The notes under the pieces: model-generated
What the model saw: the letters and a program-made list of their open reading frames with translations, nothing else
What the model was told of the DNA's origin: nothing
Database searches by the model: none
Shown here: positions 24,170-36,500 of the stretch, piece by piece
How the letters are laid out: the number at the start of each line of letters is the position of its first letter
Numbering within the stretch: the stretch's first letter is position 1
Translations under genes and position numbers: made by a program
Source of the DNA: Flabesymbios commensalis
Taxonomy: Eukaryota > Annelida > Polychaeta > Terebellida > Flabelligeridae
Assembly (NCBI GenBank): GCA_964017125.1
Contig: OZ024909.1
Location: 49,028,580-49,092,579 of the forward strand
Length of the DNA stretch: 64,000 bases
Reading direction: 5' to 3'

Positions 24170-25350
24170 ATGGCCGAAGGAGTGGTAAGTCAGGGTTCCG
24201 ATTCGTCAAACTTGGATAACAGAGGTGCTCGAGATAAAGACTCTTACTTCGATGTGAGTGACGCTAGTAAATCAGCAGCTAGAGAAAATGACGAAGAAAT
24301 CAGACGAGTGAAAAACGATTTTTCAAGAGTTACGGGGTAACATAGAAGGAGAGAATTATCGACGAGCGAATCATCAAGAAGCCCCTCCCCAATTCGTCGC
24401 AGATCATCACGACGATCAAAAAATTTGCTGGAATTCAAAATAGCACCATTCTATCCGAGCGATGTCGAGTTATGGTTTAACCGGCTGGAGACCCAGTTCG
24501 ACCTTCACGACATAGCAGACGATGATGAACGGTATAGACTAACTTGTGCAGCCTTATCCGGAGAAGTCGCATCGGGTGTTCGAGATATTTTATTACAGCC
24601 ATTCCTTAGTCACAAATATATAAGTCTTAAGGGAATATTGATTGAGAGACGACGTTTGACGACTCCCGAGCGTGTTTATAAAGTCATATCAGGCGAGAAA
24701 CTGGGTACAGACATTCCTTCACGTTTTCTTCGACGTCTACAGAAGACGGCCGGATTCGGGACGACAGCAGTCGCTGGTAAAGCAATGATACGACAAGCTT
24801 TCATTAAACAAATGCCTGCATCTATTGGGGCACATTTAGCAACTACACCCGATAGTACATCATTAGAGAGTTTGGCTGTGCTAGCCGACAGAGCTATAGC
24901 TTCAGAGAACGACGTGAAAGAAAATAGTGTGGGAGTTGCCAAGGTTAGGGTAAATGACAGTGAAAAACTTATTGGAATTATGGAAGACATTTCTAGGAGA
25001 CTAAAAAAGTTAGAAACTTCAGGACATCAAAAGAAACAATTTAACAATAAGCAGCAGACATATCGAAGAAGAGACAGAACAACAGACAAGGAATTTTTTC
25101 CCTAACGCTAATGCGAGACCGTTAACACCTCGCATGGCCACAAATAATAACAGTAATGAAAATTATGGACAAAATGTTGTTAGCACAAGAGTACCAAACC
25201 CCCGCTCGGCTACTCCACCGCCGAACTCGCCGCAAACCGGTACCGCACAGCCAACGGCTACTGACGATGCACTGATTTGCTACTATCATCAGAGATTTGG
25301 TGATAAGGCGCGTTTGTGCAGAGACCCCTGTGCCTTCGCTTCAAACTGTT
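24170..25350 (+). pseudogene. gag-like region of the Gypsy fossil
   Basis: It carries the PFYPSDVELWFNRLETQFDLH-type opening found in Gypsy capsid regions, followed by a basic C-terminal part and one Cys/His segment. It belongs to the fossil and is not host coding. Confidence 0.65.
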
Positions 25351-25359
25351 AAGCCAGCG

Positions 25360-28300
25360 CAAGGTAGCGACTCTTGTGTCTGGCGAGCCAAACGAGACAC
25401 CGAAATTCCTAAGTTATCTAGGCTACTATACGTCGGAGACAAACGTAATAAATGTAATTATTTGATCCACACGGGTGCGGCTGTCAGCGTTTTGCCTAGG
25501 TCTTGCGCTAACGGAGCCGTGGATGATGATAGTCTACCTTTGGTCGCAGCAAATATCTCGACTATCACAATATACGGTACAGACAAACGTATAGTCGACG
25601 TCGGACTGAAAAGAGAATACTCATGGACATTTATTGTCGCCGACGTTAAACAACCTATTTTAGGGGCTGATTTTTTAATACATTACAATCTACTCGTAGA
25701 TTTATCAGGCCATGAGAACCAGACTGGCGATATCAGCCACATTATCTTCAATTAAACCTTTGTCACTGAATCGAATAGATAGCACTCGTGATGAGTATAC
25801 GGAATTATTAAATCAATTCCCCGAACTGACACGACCTACAACGAAAGGCGAGACAGTAAAACACGGAATAGCGCACAAGATAGTAACTAAAGGTCATCCC
25901 GTTTTCGCGCGACCACGAAGACTAGCGCCAGACAAATTAGTCACCGCGAAGAGAGAGTTCGACAAAATGATCAAATTGGGCGTTATCAAGCCCAGCGACA
26001 GTGAATGGTCTTCTGCACTACACATGGTCCTTAAAAAAAACGGCGACTGGCGATCATGCGGCGATTACCGCAGCTTAAATTTTCAGACGATACCAGATAG
26101 GTACCCGATTCCCCATATACAGGACTTTACACAGAGTTTGGCTGGCTCCAAGATTTTTTCGAAGATAGATTAAGTGAGGGCTTATTACCAGATACCAGTC
26201 GAGCCGTCAGACGTACATAAAACAGCAGTTACGACGCCTTTCGAACTTTTTAATTTTACACGAGCGCCATTCGGTTTATGAAATTCCGGAAAACTTTTCA
26301 ACGTTTTATAGACCATGTTACGCATGGTTTAGACTTCGTATTCGTATATTTAAACAACTTGTTAGTAACAAGTCCTGACCATCAGACTCATAAGAAATAT
26401 TTGAAAATTCTATTCAAATGGTTAACTGAATACGGAATAATAATAGGACCGGATAAATGTCAATTCGGAATTTAGGACATTATGTCTGCCCTGAAGGCAT
26501 TTCACCTCTTCCCACAGCAGTGGATGCGATAGTAAATTTCGTGAAACCTGAGAAACCTGAGTCTAATTTCGAATTACATTGGACAGAGACATTATGTCTG
26601 CCCTGAAGGCATTTCACCTCTTCCCACAGCAGTGGATGCGATAGTAAATTTTGTGAAACCTGAGAAACCTGAGAAACCCGAGTCTAATTTCGAATTACAT
26701 TGGACAGAGAATGCGAACGTAGCATTTACCGAATCGAGGCAAATACTAGCTAATGCTACGTTATTAGTACACCCGCAACCGTCGGCACCTTTAAACATCA
26801 CGTGTGACGCTAGTGACTTTGCGGTCGGCGGATTTTTATAACAGTGTATTGATAATGTATGGCAACCTTTGTCATTTTTTAGCAAATTTTAGAATTTCGT
26901 AGCGGACGCCTTATCGCGACCAACGGTATCAGCTATTGAATATGACGCAGCGATAAATTATAAAGACCTGAGCACGGACCAGGCTTCCGACAAAGAATTC
27001 ATACGTTTGAGACACTCAACGACGTCAAATATGAAATTTCGTTCGTTAAAGACATTCGATAATGTATTGGTATGGTGCGATATTTTGACAGGACGTAGCA
27101 GACCGTGCGTAACCGAAAAGTTTAGAAGAAAAGTTTTAATTCACTTCACGGTTTAGGGCACCCTTCTCATAGAGCCACGAAACCTCTCATTAATTCTCGT
27201 TTCGTATGACATAAGATGAACTCCGACATAGCAAATTGGAGCAGATACTGAACAGGCTGCCAAACAGCTAAAGTTTCACGTCATAATAGACCAGTTTTCG
27301 GAAAGTTTGAGAAGCCGACCGAGAGGTTCGATCATGTACACGTCGATCTTGTTGGACCCTTACCTTATTCCCACGGTTTTAAATATTTGTTGAGATGTGT
27401 CGACCGATTTACACATTGGCCAGAGGCCATACGGATAATAGATATTAGAGCAGAGACAGGACACATTTATCGGTGGATGGGTGTACATTTCGGGATTCCT
27501 GCCACGATTACTACAGATAGAGGAGCTCAGTTCGAATCTATGGACGTCTGTGTGGTCTGGCCATTTTTGTGATTTTGAGACATATTCTGATACACCAAAT
27601 ATAAATTTAGAATGATGGCATATGTATTTCCCATACACCACAGGAACACTCATACAATATATAACCAGAATACACTTTATTTAATTGGCCGATGTAATGT
27701 TGCCATGGTAACCAATCGCCATTTTGAATATGCTAATTAGTTAGTCAAATTTTCGGAAATTTTGTTTAAAAATGGTATTTTTGAGATCCACGGAGATTCA
27801 GGAGTTCAACATTATATCAATTCACATAAAATATAATAAAATACATCACAGACGGTTCGAAGAAGCATTCAATAGGTCTATGCACACAAATCAATAGGGT
27901 AAATAAGCAATTACCATGAGATATAGTAATTTTTCTGAATTCCCTGAGGGGCAGATCATATTTCATAGTTTGAGATGACATTCCCATCTTATCTGTAAAA
28001 TACCGAAAGCCTCGTATTCAGCTGAGTCTGGAGTTTTATTTCTAGTTCAGAAACGGTTGTGACGCAGATAAATCAACCTTTCATGTTCTAGGTTCCCCAT
28101 GCTGTGTTCATAGTTGCGCAAGTGATGGCATCTAGTGAATGGCTAAGCAGTGTTGCTAGGTCCGAGCTGGGCTCGGACTTAGACTGCAACGTCATAAATT
28201 CCAGGTCCGAGCTGGGCTCGGACTTAGACTGCTATGAGTTAAAGCCGCTATTATGGCGCACGAAACACCGAACCCGTGGACAACTACGCTTCCGGCTGTT

Positions 28301-29200
28301 TTACTCTGCATCCGATCGGCCGTCAAGGAAACGTTAGGCAGATCGGTCGCCGAGATGACATACGGAATGACATTACGTCTACCAGGTGACTTTACAGAGA
28401 ATTATACTGTGGATGCCAATACTGATTTAGAAAATTATTCAGATAAGTTATGCGTAGCCATGTCGTGTCTCCGGTTAAGCCCCCCACGAGACACAAATCA
28501 AAAAGATTCGTTCCAATATAAGGAGGCCGACACATGTTCACATGTATTTTTGCTACGAATCGCAATTGCACCACTGTCCCTGACTGTCCCTTACGACGGA
28601 CTGTATAAGGTCGTCGCTAGGAGCTGTCGAGTATTTAAAGTGTTAATTAAAGGCAAGGTTGAGATGGTGACTGCAGACCGTGTCAAACCTGCGCATATCG
28701 AGCGCACGCCTGAGAATGAAAAAATTAGACGATCGACCGAGATGTCAAAAACTACAGTTAAACGGCCTACGGCAAAAATTCACGAACCTCAGACGGCCGT
28801 GGTAGGAAAAATAAGTACTACTACGTCGACGCCTTCTGAGGCCGGAGTTTGCACGAAGCAAAACTTGAACGCACAGTCTATGGCAAAGACAAAGGCAACA
28901 AAGGTGAAAAACCTGTGGAACAGTCGAATACGAAGGAGACACTTTACAAGGCGCTGCATGTCAGGAACGCCATGACTTCTCGCGCTAACAGGAGGTACGA
29001 TGGTATTAGACCATATTCATGCATTCCTTTACATTCGAGAAAAGACGTGCAGATTCAAACACAACAGACTAAAAGCATCAAAAATCGAAACAAAAGCCAT
29101 ACCGGTAACAGCCGTAGAGTGACAATGAATCTGCCGCCGATTCAAACACGTGTGGGACGACCGATCCATACACCCGCGCGATTCGTGCAGCTGGTTCACG
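25360..29200 (+). pseudogene. pol-like region of the Gypsy fossil
   Basis: Protease-like, reverse-transcriptase-like ([26 protein letters not shown]), RNase H-like (CDASDFAVGG) and integrase-like (RFTHWPEA, TTDRGAQFES) segments occur in the Ty3/Gypsy order. A C-terminal PYDGLYKVVARS-type tail follows. It is broken and interrupted by inserted sequence at about 27550-28240. Confidence 0.75.
28158..28232. repeat. Two direct copies of a 30-bp palindrome-bearing motif
   Basis: AGGTCCGAGCTGGGCTCGGA...CTTAGACTGC occurs at 28158-28187 and 28203-28232. Each copy contains the inverted arms GTCCGAGC/GCTCGGAC. It lies at the right edge of the sequence inserted in the Gypsy fossil. Confidence 0.75.
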
Positions 29201-29399
29201 CGGTTATAGCTCCTAACAACAACCCACGCTGTATCACGACTTTGGCTGTTTACATTTTTATAGTTATATTGTTTATATTATGGTACGAATTGGTGCTACT
29301 TGGTCGGCGCATAGTTAACTGTAATTTTACGATATCTGCTGTTGAGGTAACCACAAGCATAGTTTTGTAGATATACATTGTCACTTAGTCCGGGGGTGA

Positions 29400-29815
29400 T
29401 GTTGCGACCTCACTTGCAGATTATCGCAACCGGGTTCGAGCCGGACGGAATCACTGATTGACGAATTAGCGCTTCCGCCCGGCTCACGCCACGTTCGGCC
29501 TGGCCGCACTTTTTCACTCTGAATGAACCCTACCTTCACAGAAGCTAGATGTGTAACTGCGTTGTCTGCATTCAGCCGCATGGATGTATAGCCGCCTCTG
29601 CCGCACAAGACTAAGTAGCACACACATATCTGACAATGTCTACATGAATATGGAATGAATAAAGAACGAATTAAAGGAATCATATATTTTGACTGAGTTT
29701 CTACAGTGAACCATCACTTGCTGACCAAGCAAGACTCTAACGATTAAGATTGGGCCTGAGGCGATGGTCGCGTCCATTGATTTGTCGAACACTTGACAAC
29801 GTCAATGGTAACCCT
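29400..29815 (+). repeat. 3' LTR of the Gypsy fossil
   Basis: It starts TGTTGCGACCTCACTTGCAG right after a purine-rich CCGGGGGTGA and ends near CAATGGTAACCCT. It is the partner of 21594-22004. Confidence 0.8.
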
Positions 29816-29960
29816 GTAGCTAACCCTGTAGCAAATAATGTAGCTAGTGGGCCACTCGCTATCAGCTGGACATCCGTGTGTCGGGCCACCATCGGCAACT
29901 AGTGGCATTCGGTGGTGGGCCACCGGTGGCCCACCATTATTCATTACGTTGCTGTCTGGG
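29816..29960. repeat. Short segment with a 24-bp perfect palindrome
   Basis: Positions 29913-29936 form a perfect 24-bp palindrome centred on ACCGGT, with arms TGGTGGGCC and GGCCCACCA. Two copies of CCCTGTAGC(T/A)AA lie just upstream. It may be a small foldback element beside the 3' LTR. Confidence 0.6.
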
Positions 29961-30150
29961 CAATCTCATATTATGATTTAGTTTCAAAAACTTTAAATAA
30001 GATATTCGTACAGTAAATAACCTTAGAAACCTGTTAGGTAATATAAAATAGGTCTATCTTCCATCAAGATGTTTGCAATTTAAAATAATAGTCTTGTAGT
30101 CTTTTATAGCAGATTTTTCATATGTCATTGTGAGTGATTATCGTTTTATT
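29961..30150. other. Unassigned AT-rich stretch
   Basis: Nothing recognised. Confidence 0.4.
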
Positions 30151-30194
30151 CACCAGACGGCAAAATTGGAAGCAGAGTCCTTGATGTGTTTTCC

Positions 30195-30490
30195 GCATTC
30201 CCCGTAAAACGTCACGGTAGTCGCCATTTTGTGCATACGCCACCGGAGAATTTTGTTGTTTTATTGCAAGACTTGAAGAAGAATAGACTAAAATTAATCG
30301 AACAGACGTTTGTTTCTGTTATAGTACTTTGTAGGCTGCTCTAATCGTAAGCTATAGATCTAAAGTTTAAGTAAACTAGACTACAGTAAAAGTCACTTTA
30401 TGTCTGTCACTTTCGCGGTGCATGTTTTTCGCTCATTCTGAAACAGTGGAAGTCGGATTGTCACGTCGCCATCTTGGATTGGGTTGATTT
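30195..30490. promoter_or_regulatory. Candidate promoter with two YY1-like / CRE-half-site pairs
   Basis: ACGTCACGGTAGTCGCCATTTTG (30208-30230) and GTCACGTCGCCATCTTGG (30461-30478) each combine a CGTCAC/CACGTC half-site with CGCCATnTTG, the YY1-type motif common at animal promoters. No first exon is recognised nearby, so the target gene and strand are unknown. Inference only. Confidence 0.25.
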
Positions 30491-30496
30491 GCCCTG

Positions 30497-30517
30497 CCCC
30501 CCCCCCCCCTCCCCCCC
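30497..30517 (+). repeat. Poly(C) tract
   Basis: C13, one T, then C7. Confidence 0.9.
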
Positions 30518-31399
30518 TACCACACATTTAACAACACACAAACAACATATTTGAGCATAACTGGTGATTAAACGAAGCACTTTGTTTTTCATATTGTATA
30601 ATATTTAAATTAGAGTCTACCGAACGTTGATTTAATTTAAAAGCTGAAATGATATTTTGTCCCACAAGTTTTTTATACATGCTGCACGGTTTTCCCTTTT
30701 TTCGCCCACCTGTGACGACCCCTGTCAGACGTCAAACCGTCTTACAGAATTTCATTACCAGTGATTACTCAAGCAATTTCAAGCGTTAGTTTCTGGTCTT
30801 ACGGTAGTCTAGTCCCATCCGTGACCCATTGCATTCTGGGCAACCCAGATAGCTATGTTCATGAAAAAATCAAAGTGACGGGATAGCTATAAAACCTAAC
30901 CCTTATTATAGAGGGGCATAAGAGAAGAAAAACGTTTTTTGAATTTTGTGTCTGGGACATCTAGAACCAAAGTTATAGCATTTTTAGTGCAATTTCATAC
31001 TTGCACTATATATCATGTCCAAATATTGGCTGTTTTCCCCATTGCTAATATTGCTGTTTTTCACTGAATTAGTGGTTTACAAACACATGTCAACACAAAT
31101 GCAATGATCATCATTACCCTTGTTGTTGCATAAAAGCATACCTTGTAATATAATTCATACCACTTAGATACAAAACATTCTTTGCCGATTCAAATTTTGT
31201 GTACCCATTTATATACCTATTCACCCTCTGTTGCCATGGCAACCGTTTTATCCTATGTGTATCACTTACTACTCTAGAACTGAGAATGAATAGTTCTGAA
31301 AACATTGAAAAAGAGCATTACATCTCAAAGTATTTTTCAAATTCATAAATCTGTAAGCCCTTGAACTAAAATAGATACATAGATATGCTTATTCAGCAT
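30518..31399. other. Unassigned stretch
   Basis: GGTTGCCATGGCAACC-type palindrome near 31228. The rest shows no gene. The missing 3' part of the minus-strand gene (33580-37212) was looked for here and not found. Confidence 0.4.
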
Positions 31400-33578
31400 T
31401 AATTTAAAACCAATAATTTAAATTGGATGGTTGTCATGACGATATTTCACCCCAAATAAAAAAACAATACAACAAAAAGAAGCTAAATCAAGTTTATTGA
31501 AGTACTTCATACCATTTTCATTCAGTAGCCATACACATATTTTGTATAATTTTTTCAGAATAAGCCTACAGAACAGATCTATATAGGGCCTAGGTGCAAT
31601 GCATGGGGTAACATAGGTCAAAAGGTCGTATTGACATTTGAGAGTTAACAAATTACATCGTTCTAATTATAATATATTTTACCTGATAATATGGATATTG
31701 AATTATCTAAAATTTAACCAAATAGTAAGGGTAAATACCCAAAGAGTCATTATGCAGTGCATAGCATCATTTCAGATGGTTGCTATGGCAACTATATTCA
31801 CCCAAAACACAGAAAAATGTCATTAAACGATGTTTTAACAAGGTTTTCTATAAATATCACTTGCCTATTAGCAAGAAATATCACACAAAGCAAACCCCTC
31901 AAGTCTGTTCAGTATATGTAAACAATTTTGAAAACCCTCGATGTAATTTAGGGTTCACAATAGGGTTAAAAGGTCATTTGGAGGTTAAGAAATGATATAG
32001 CGACAGTTATGACAAAATGGCGGATAAATTGACAAGCAAACTGATATTAATAATCTCATTTTTGCTCATATAAATTTTAAGCTTTCTAAAATTTATCCAA
32101 GTAGCAAGGGCAAATAACCCAGGGAGTCATTATACAATGACAAACATCATTTCAGATGGTTGCTACGGTAACCATATTCACCCCAAACACAGAAAATGAC
32201 ATTAGACCATGTTTTAACAAGGTTTTCTATACTTATGACTTGCCTATTTGCAAAAAATATCTCGCAAAGCAAAACTCTCACATCTGTTCAGTATATCTGA
32301 AAACTTTTAAAAACCCTCAGATGTAATTTAGGGTGCACAATAGGGTTAAAAGGTCATTTGGAGGTTAAGAAATGATAAAAGTGACAGTTATGACAAAATG
32401 GCAGATAAATGGAAAAGCAAACTGATAATAATAATCTTATTCTCCCTAATATAAATTTTAAGCTTTCCAAAATTTATCCAAATAGCAAGGGTAAATACCC
32501 CAGGGTGTCATTATACAGTGACTAACATCATTTCAGATGGTTGCTATGGTAACCATATTCACCCCAAACACAAAAAATTTCATTAGACCATGTTTTAACA
32601 AGGTTTTCTATACTTATTACTTGCCTATTTTCAAGAAATATCACACAAAGCAAAACTCTCACGTCTGTTAAGTATATCTGAACACTTTAAAAAAAACCCA
32701 GATGTAATTTAGGGTGCACAATAGGGTTAAAAGGTCATTTGGAGGTTAATACATGATAGAGTGACGGTTATGACAAAATGGCAGATAAATTGAAAAGCAA
32801 ACTGATATTAATATTCTTATTTCCCCTCATATAAATTTCAAGCCCTCTAAAATTTATCCAAATAGCAAGGGTAAATACCCCAGGGAGTCATTATACAGTG
32901 ACAAGCATCATTTCAGATGGTTGCTATGGTAACCTTATTCACCCCAAACACAGAAAAGATCAATAGACGATGTTTTAACAAGGTTTTCTATACTTATTAC
33001 TTGCCTATTTGCAAGAAATATCACACAAAGCAAAACTCTCACATCTGTTCAGTATATCTGAACACTTTTAAAAACCCTCAGATGTAATTTAGGGTGCACA
33101 ATGGGGTTAAAAGGTCATTTGGAGGTTAATAAATGATATAGCGACAGTTATGACAAAATGGTGGATAAATTGAAAAGCAAACTGATAATAATAATCTTAT
33201 TTCCCCTCATATGAATTTCAAGCTTTCTAAAATTTATCCATATAGCAAGGGTAAATACCCCGGGGGGTCATTATACAGTGACTAACATCATTTCAGATGG
33301 TTGCTATGGTAACCATATTCACCCCAAACACAGAAAAGATCATTAGACCATGTTTTACCAAGGTTTTCTATACTTATTACTTGCCTATTTGCAAAAATAT
33401 CACACAAAGCAAAACTCTCACATCTGTTCAGTATATCTGAACACTTTTAAAAACCCTCAGATGTAATTTAGGGTGCCCAATAGGGTTAAAAGGTCATTTG
33501 GAGGTTAATAAATGATATAGTGACAGTTATGACAAAAAAAAATGGCAGATAAATTGAAAAGCAAATTGATATTAATAA
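31400..33578 (+). repeat. Tandem array of about 380-bp units
   Basis: The landmark TTCAGATGGTTGCTATGG occurs at 31771, 32151, 32532, 32912 and 33292, giving a steady 380-381 bp period. A degenerate first unit lies around 31425-31690. Each unit contains AGGGTGCACAATAGGGTTAA, AAAGGTCATTTGGAGGTTAA and TATGACAAAATGGCAGATAA. The units look non-coding. The right edge abuts, and appears to cut, a coding exon on the minus strand. Confidence 0.9.
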
Positions 33579-36500
33579 TATGTAGTATTATCTGTAGCTA
33601 GTTCAACTTCTGTAAAATGTCTCCCCTTTTTTGTGGTGCCATCATATTTCAGTGTCAGATTATGATGCCCCCTTATTTCTTCCCTTAGGTGTTTTCTTGC
33701 CAATACCTGTAAAAAAAAATGTTACATATATATTTTTACAGATGTTGTCTGGAGTGAATAATAAATATTCTGAAAAAACTGGTGGGATGTAGAGGTGGAG
33801 AACTTACAATTTTAGAGCTTGGCAGTGCACAGCAATACTTATGGGGGCATTTGCTATTAACAAAAAATGATTTAACTAATAAATACATGGTGGTCCTTGA
33901 AACAAGGACTTAGCCAGAGACCCGTACAGCTAACTTTTGGACGGCCTATTTTTAGCCTGGACGAAGAAAAATATCACCAAATTCCAACAAATTGCATTTG
34001 AGAGGACCCCAGACCCCGTCCTGGCCCAACAATATCTCCTTGCCTTGAAACATTTCACCCATAAAATTTGGCGTAAATTAAATATCACTGCTGACAGCCA
34101 GGCGAGCTGTCAATCACTCCTGAAAGATGTCTGAGCAGACAATGATTTTAGCTTTGTATCACTTTGTAAATTAACGTATTAAATAAATATGCTTGTCGAC
34201 AAATATGACTTAGGAAAGTGGAGTCTTAATGCATTATTGCATTAGACAAATAACCCAGGCTAAAGTAAAGTGCAATAATATGTTCAATGCACTTCTCATT
34301 TTATTAATTTTGTTTTCATATGAGTTTGAACAATGGAATCCTTCATGTACAGTATAATACAAGAAATGTTGCTGTAATAATTAAAATAAATTATTTACCA
34401 ATGTACTGTGTTGTGTAAAAGTTATTGTGTATGGTACTGTAGTAGTATAAAAGCATGTGAAAAAATAAAATATGGCTTTTTCACATTATATTGTTTATAA
34501 TTTAAAAAAAAAAAAAAAAAAAAATCCCATTTTCCCAGAGGTAAGTCTCACCTTTATTTGTTGTCTGTAGTACTGTACTCTATAAAGAAACCTTGAATTT
34601 ATTTGATAAGATAATTCGATAGTGCTCAGTTCTGATTTTGGAGTTCCTTCTGTCTCTTCTGTCTTAGTATTGCCATGATTGTACAGAAAGCAACGTAAAG
34701 CAATATTTAGATATTCACCTTCATCTCGTCAAAGAATCTGCCCTGGGTGGATCTGCTGGGGAGTGGATCAGTCAACTGCTTCCCAGCTACCTTCTCGCAT
34801 ACCGCCCCGATCGCCTCAGACACATTGTGTTCTGCTACACCTTCATTAAAAAATATAAAGTCATCCTTAATATATCAGGGCAATAGTGAAAAAATAAGCT
34901 GGGCTGTTGGACTGATGCCTGTGGGGCCAATGGAAAAATAAAAATGTGGCTTTCCAAAACCTTAAAAGTACTAGAACATGTTTAGGATAAGACTGAGGGC
35001 CAGTAATTGTTTTATGTCACTGGCCCTTCAGGCTACTTCCCGGTAATAGTTAGTTAACGAATATTGCTTTATGGCGCTTTCTGCACATTGAGGCAATATC
35101 GCGACAGAAGGAAGCCCAAAGCCAGGACTATGCCTTACTCTTATTTCGAATGACTTCAAGGGTTCTTTATAGTGCACAGTACCATGGGCAGTATTGTACA
35201 CTCCATGCCTTTGAACAGTTTGGAGCACTGCATATGCACAACCACGATGACAAATATACCGGCCAGACCGGGATTCGAACCTGGCACAGGTGGCACCACT
35301 CGCATAAACTGTATTTGAGTGTACATTAATAAAGGTATGATTATGTAAGCGATATCACACATGTATATTAATCAGAACTTAAAATAGACAACTCACCCGT
35401 AAAGGGATGAGTTTGTTATATTTATATTTGTCACCTCACATAGGTTATCTGAAAAATGGATAATTTATCTGTGTGTGATATGGTTACATACCTTTATTGT
35501 ATACTTAGTTTAACATTTTATGCCGGTGGTCCCACCTGTGCTTCAGGTTACAAGCCCCAGTCGATACGAATGAGCCATCGGGGTAGGCCCCGTAATAGTT
35601 AGTGTCAACCCCTAGGAATCAATGTTTATTTGAATGCTGCAAATGACAGAGCTACAGTAACAAACAATTTATCAGCATTAAGGATAGCATGCTCAAAGAA
35701 GTTATACAAAATCTTGTCAGATTACACAAGTATTGAACATTCTTATTTTAATAATGCCTGTTTCTATGGTCATTGAAGTCAAATTACACAATTAATCTTT
35801 GCAAAATACATTTGCATGAAAATTATTAACTAACAAGATAATCTAGATAACAAGAGCAATCACAGCATTGACATCTCACCTAAACTTTGAAGCTTGTAAG
35901 AGGCTTCCCTGATTGCCAGAGCAAAAGGCTGACCACGGCGTTGATCTCTTCTAACTGGCACTTCGTCATCATCCATTTCTGATTCCATGGCCGAGATGGT
36001 GTCCTCCAGATATGATATTTCTTTTCCCTTCAAATTGACTTGTTCAATGAGGTTCCTGGTCTGTTTTTGCAAAAGAGTTGAACTTTTCAGTTGTACTTTT
36101 TTTCTCTTTGCAGCTGTTGTTTTTCTTTTGAGTGACTTGTTGTTAGTTTTCAGATCTTTAATTGTCTTTCTGAGAGATAAAATGTTTCTCGACGTGCTGT
36201 CTTTTTTTATTTTTCTGTACTTTTCTCTCCAGGAATTTGTGGAATGGTCTTTTCTCTTTAGTTTTCTGCTCAAATTGTGGCTGGTATGCTTTTGCAAAGT
36301 AATTTTCAATGTATGGTTTTCAGCTCTTAGCTTTGCATTTTCAACCTTTAACTTGTTATTTTCAGCTTTTAGCTGGCACAATAATTGAACTGTATCTTCG
36401 CATTCAGTATCAAAACATGCATTGGCAGACTGCCCAACTTCCTCCCAAAATGTGTTGAACTTCTCTGCTGGGTTTTTCTCAGGCTGGTGGTTCACTTTTT

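Larger units (their letters stand above)
21594..29815 (+). mobile_element. Ty3/Gypsy LTR retrotransposon fossil, 8.2 kb, broken
   Basis: Two LTRs of about 411 and 416 bp flank an unusually long leader (about 22005-24170), a gag-like region (about 24170-25350) and a pol region (about 25360-29200) with protease, reverse transcriptase, RNase H and integrase parts in the Ty3/Gypsy order. A polypurine-like CCGGGGGTGA precedes the 3' LTR. About 0.7 kb of unrelated sequence (27550-28240) interrupts the integrase part. The element is clearly broken, with roughly ten disruptions. LTR divergence of about 7% suggests an old but not ancient insertion. No clean target duplication was found. Confidence 0.85.

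Noticed and set aside
35525-35610. GC-rich patch as a tRNA gene
   Set aside because: No consistent cloverleaf or A/B box spacing could be seen.
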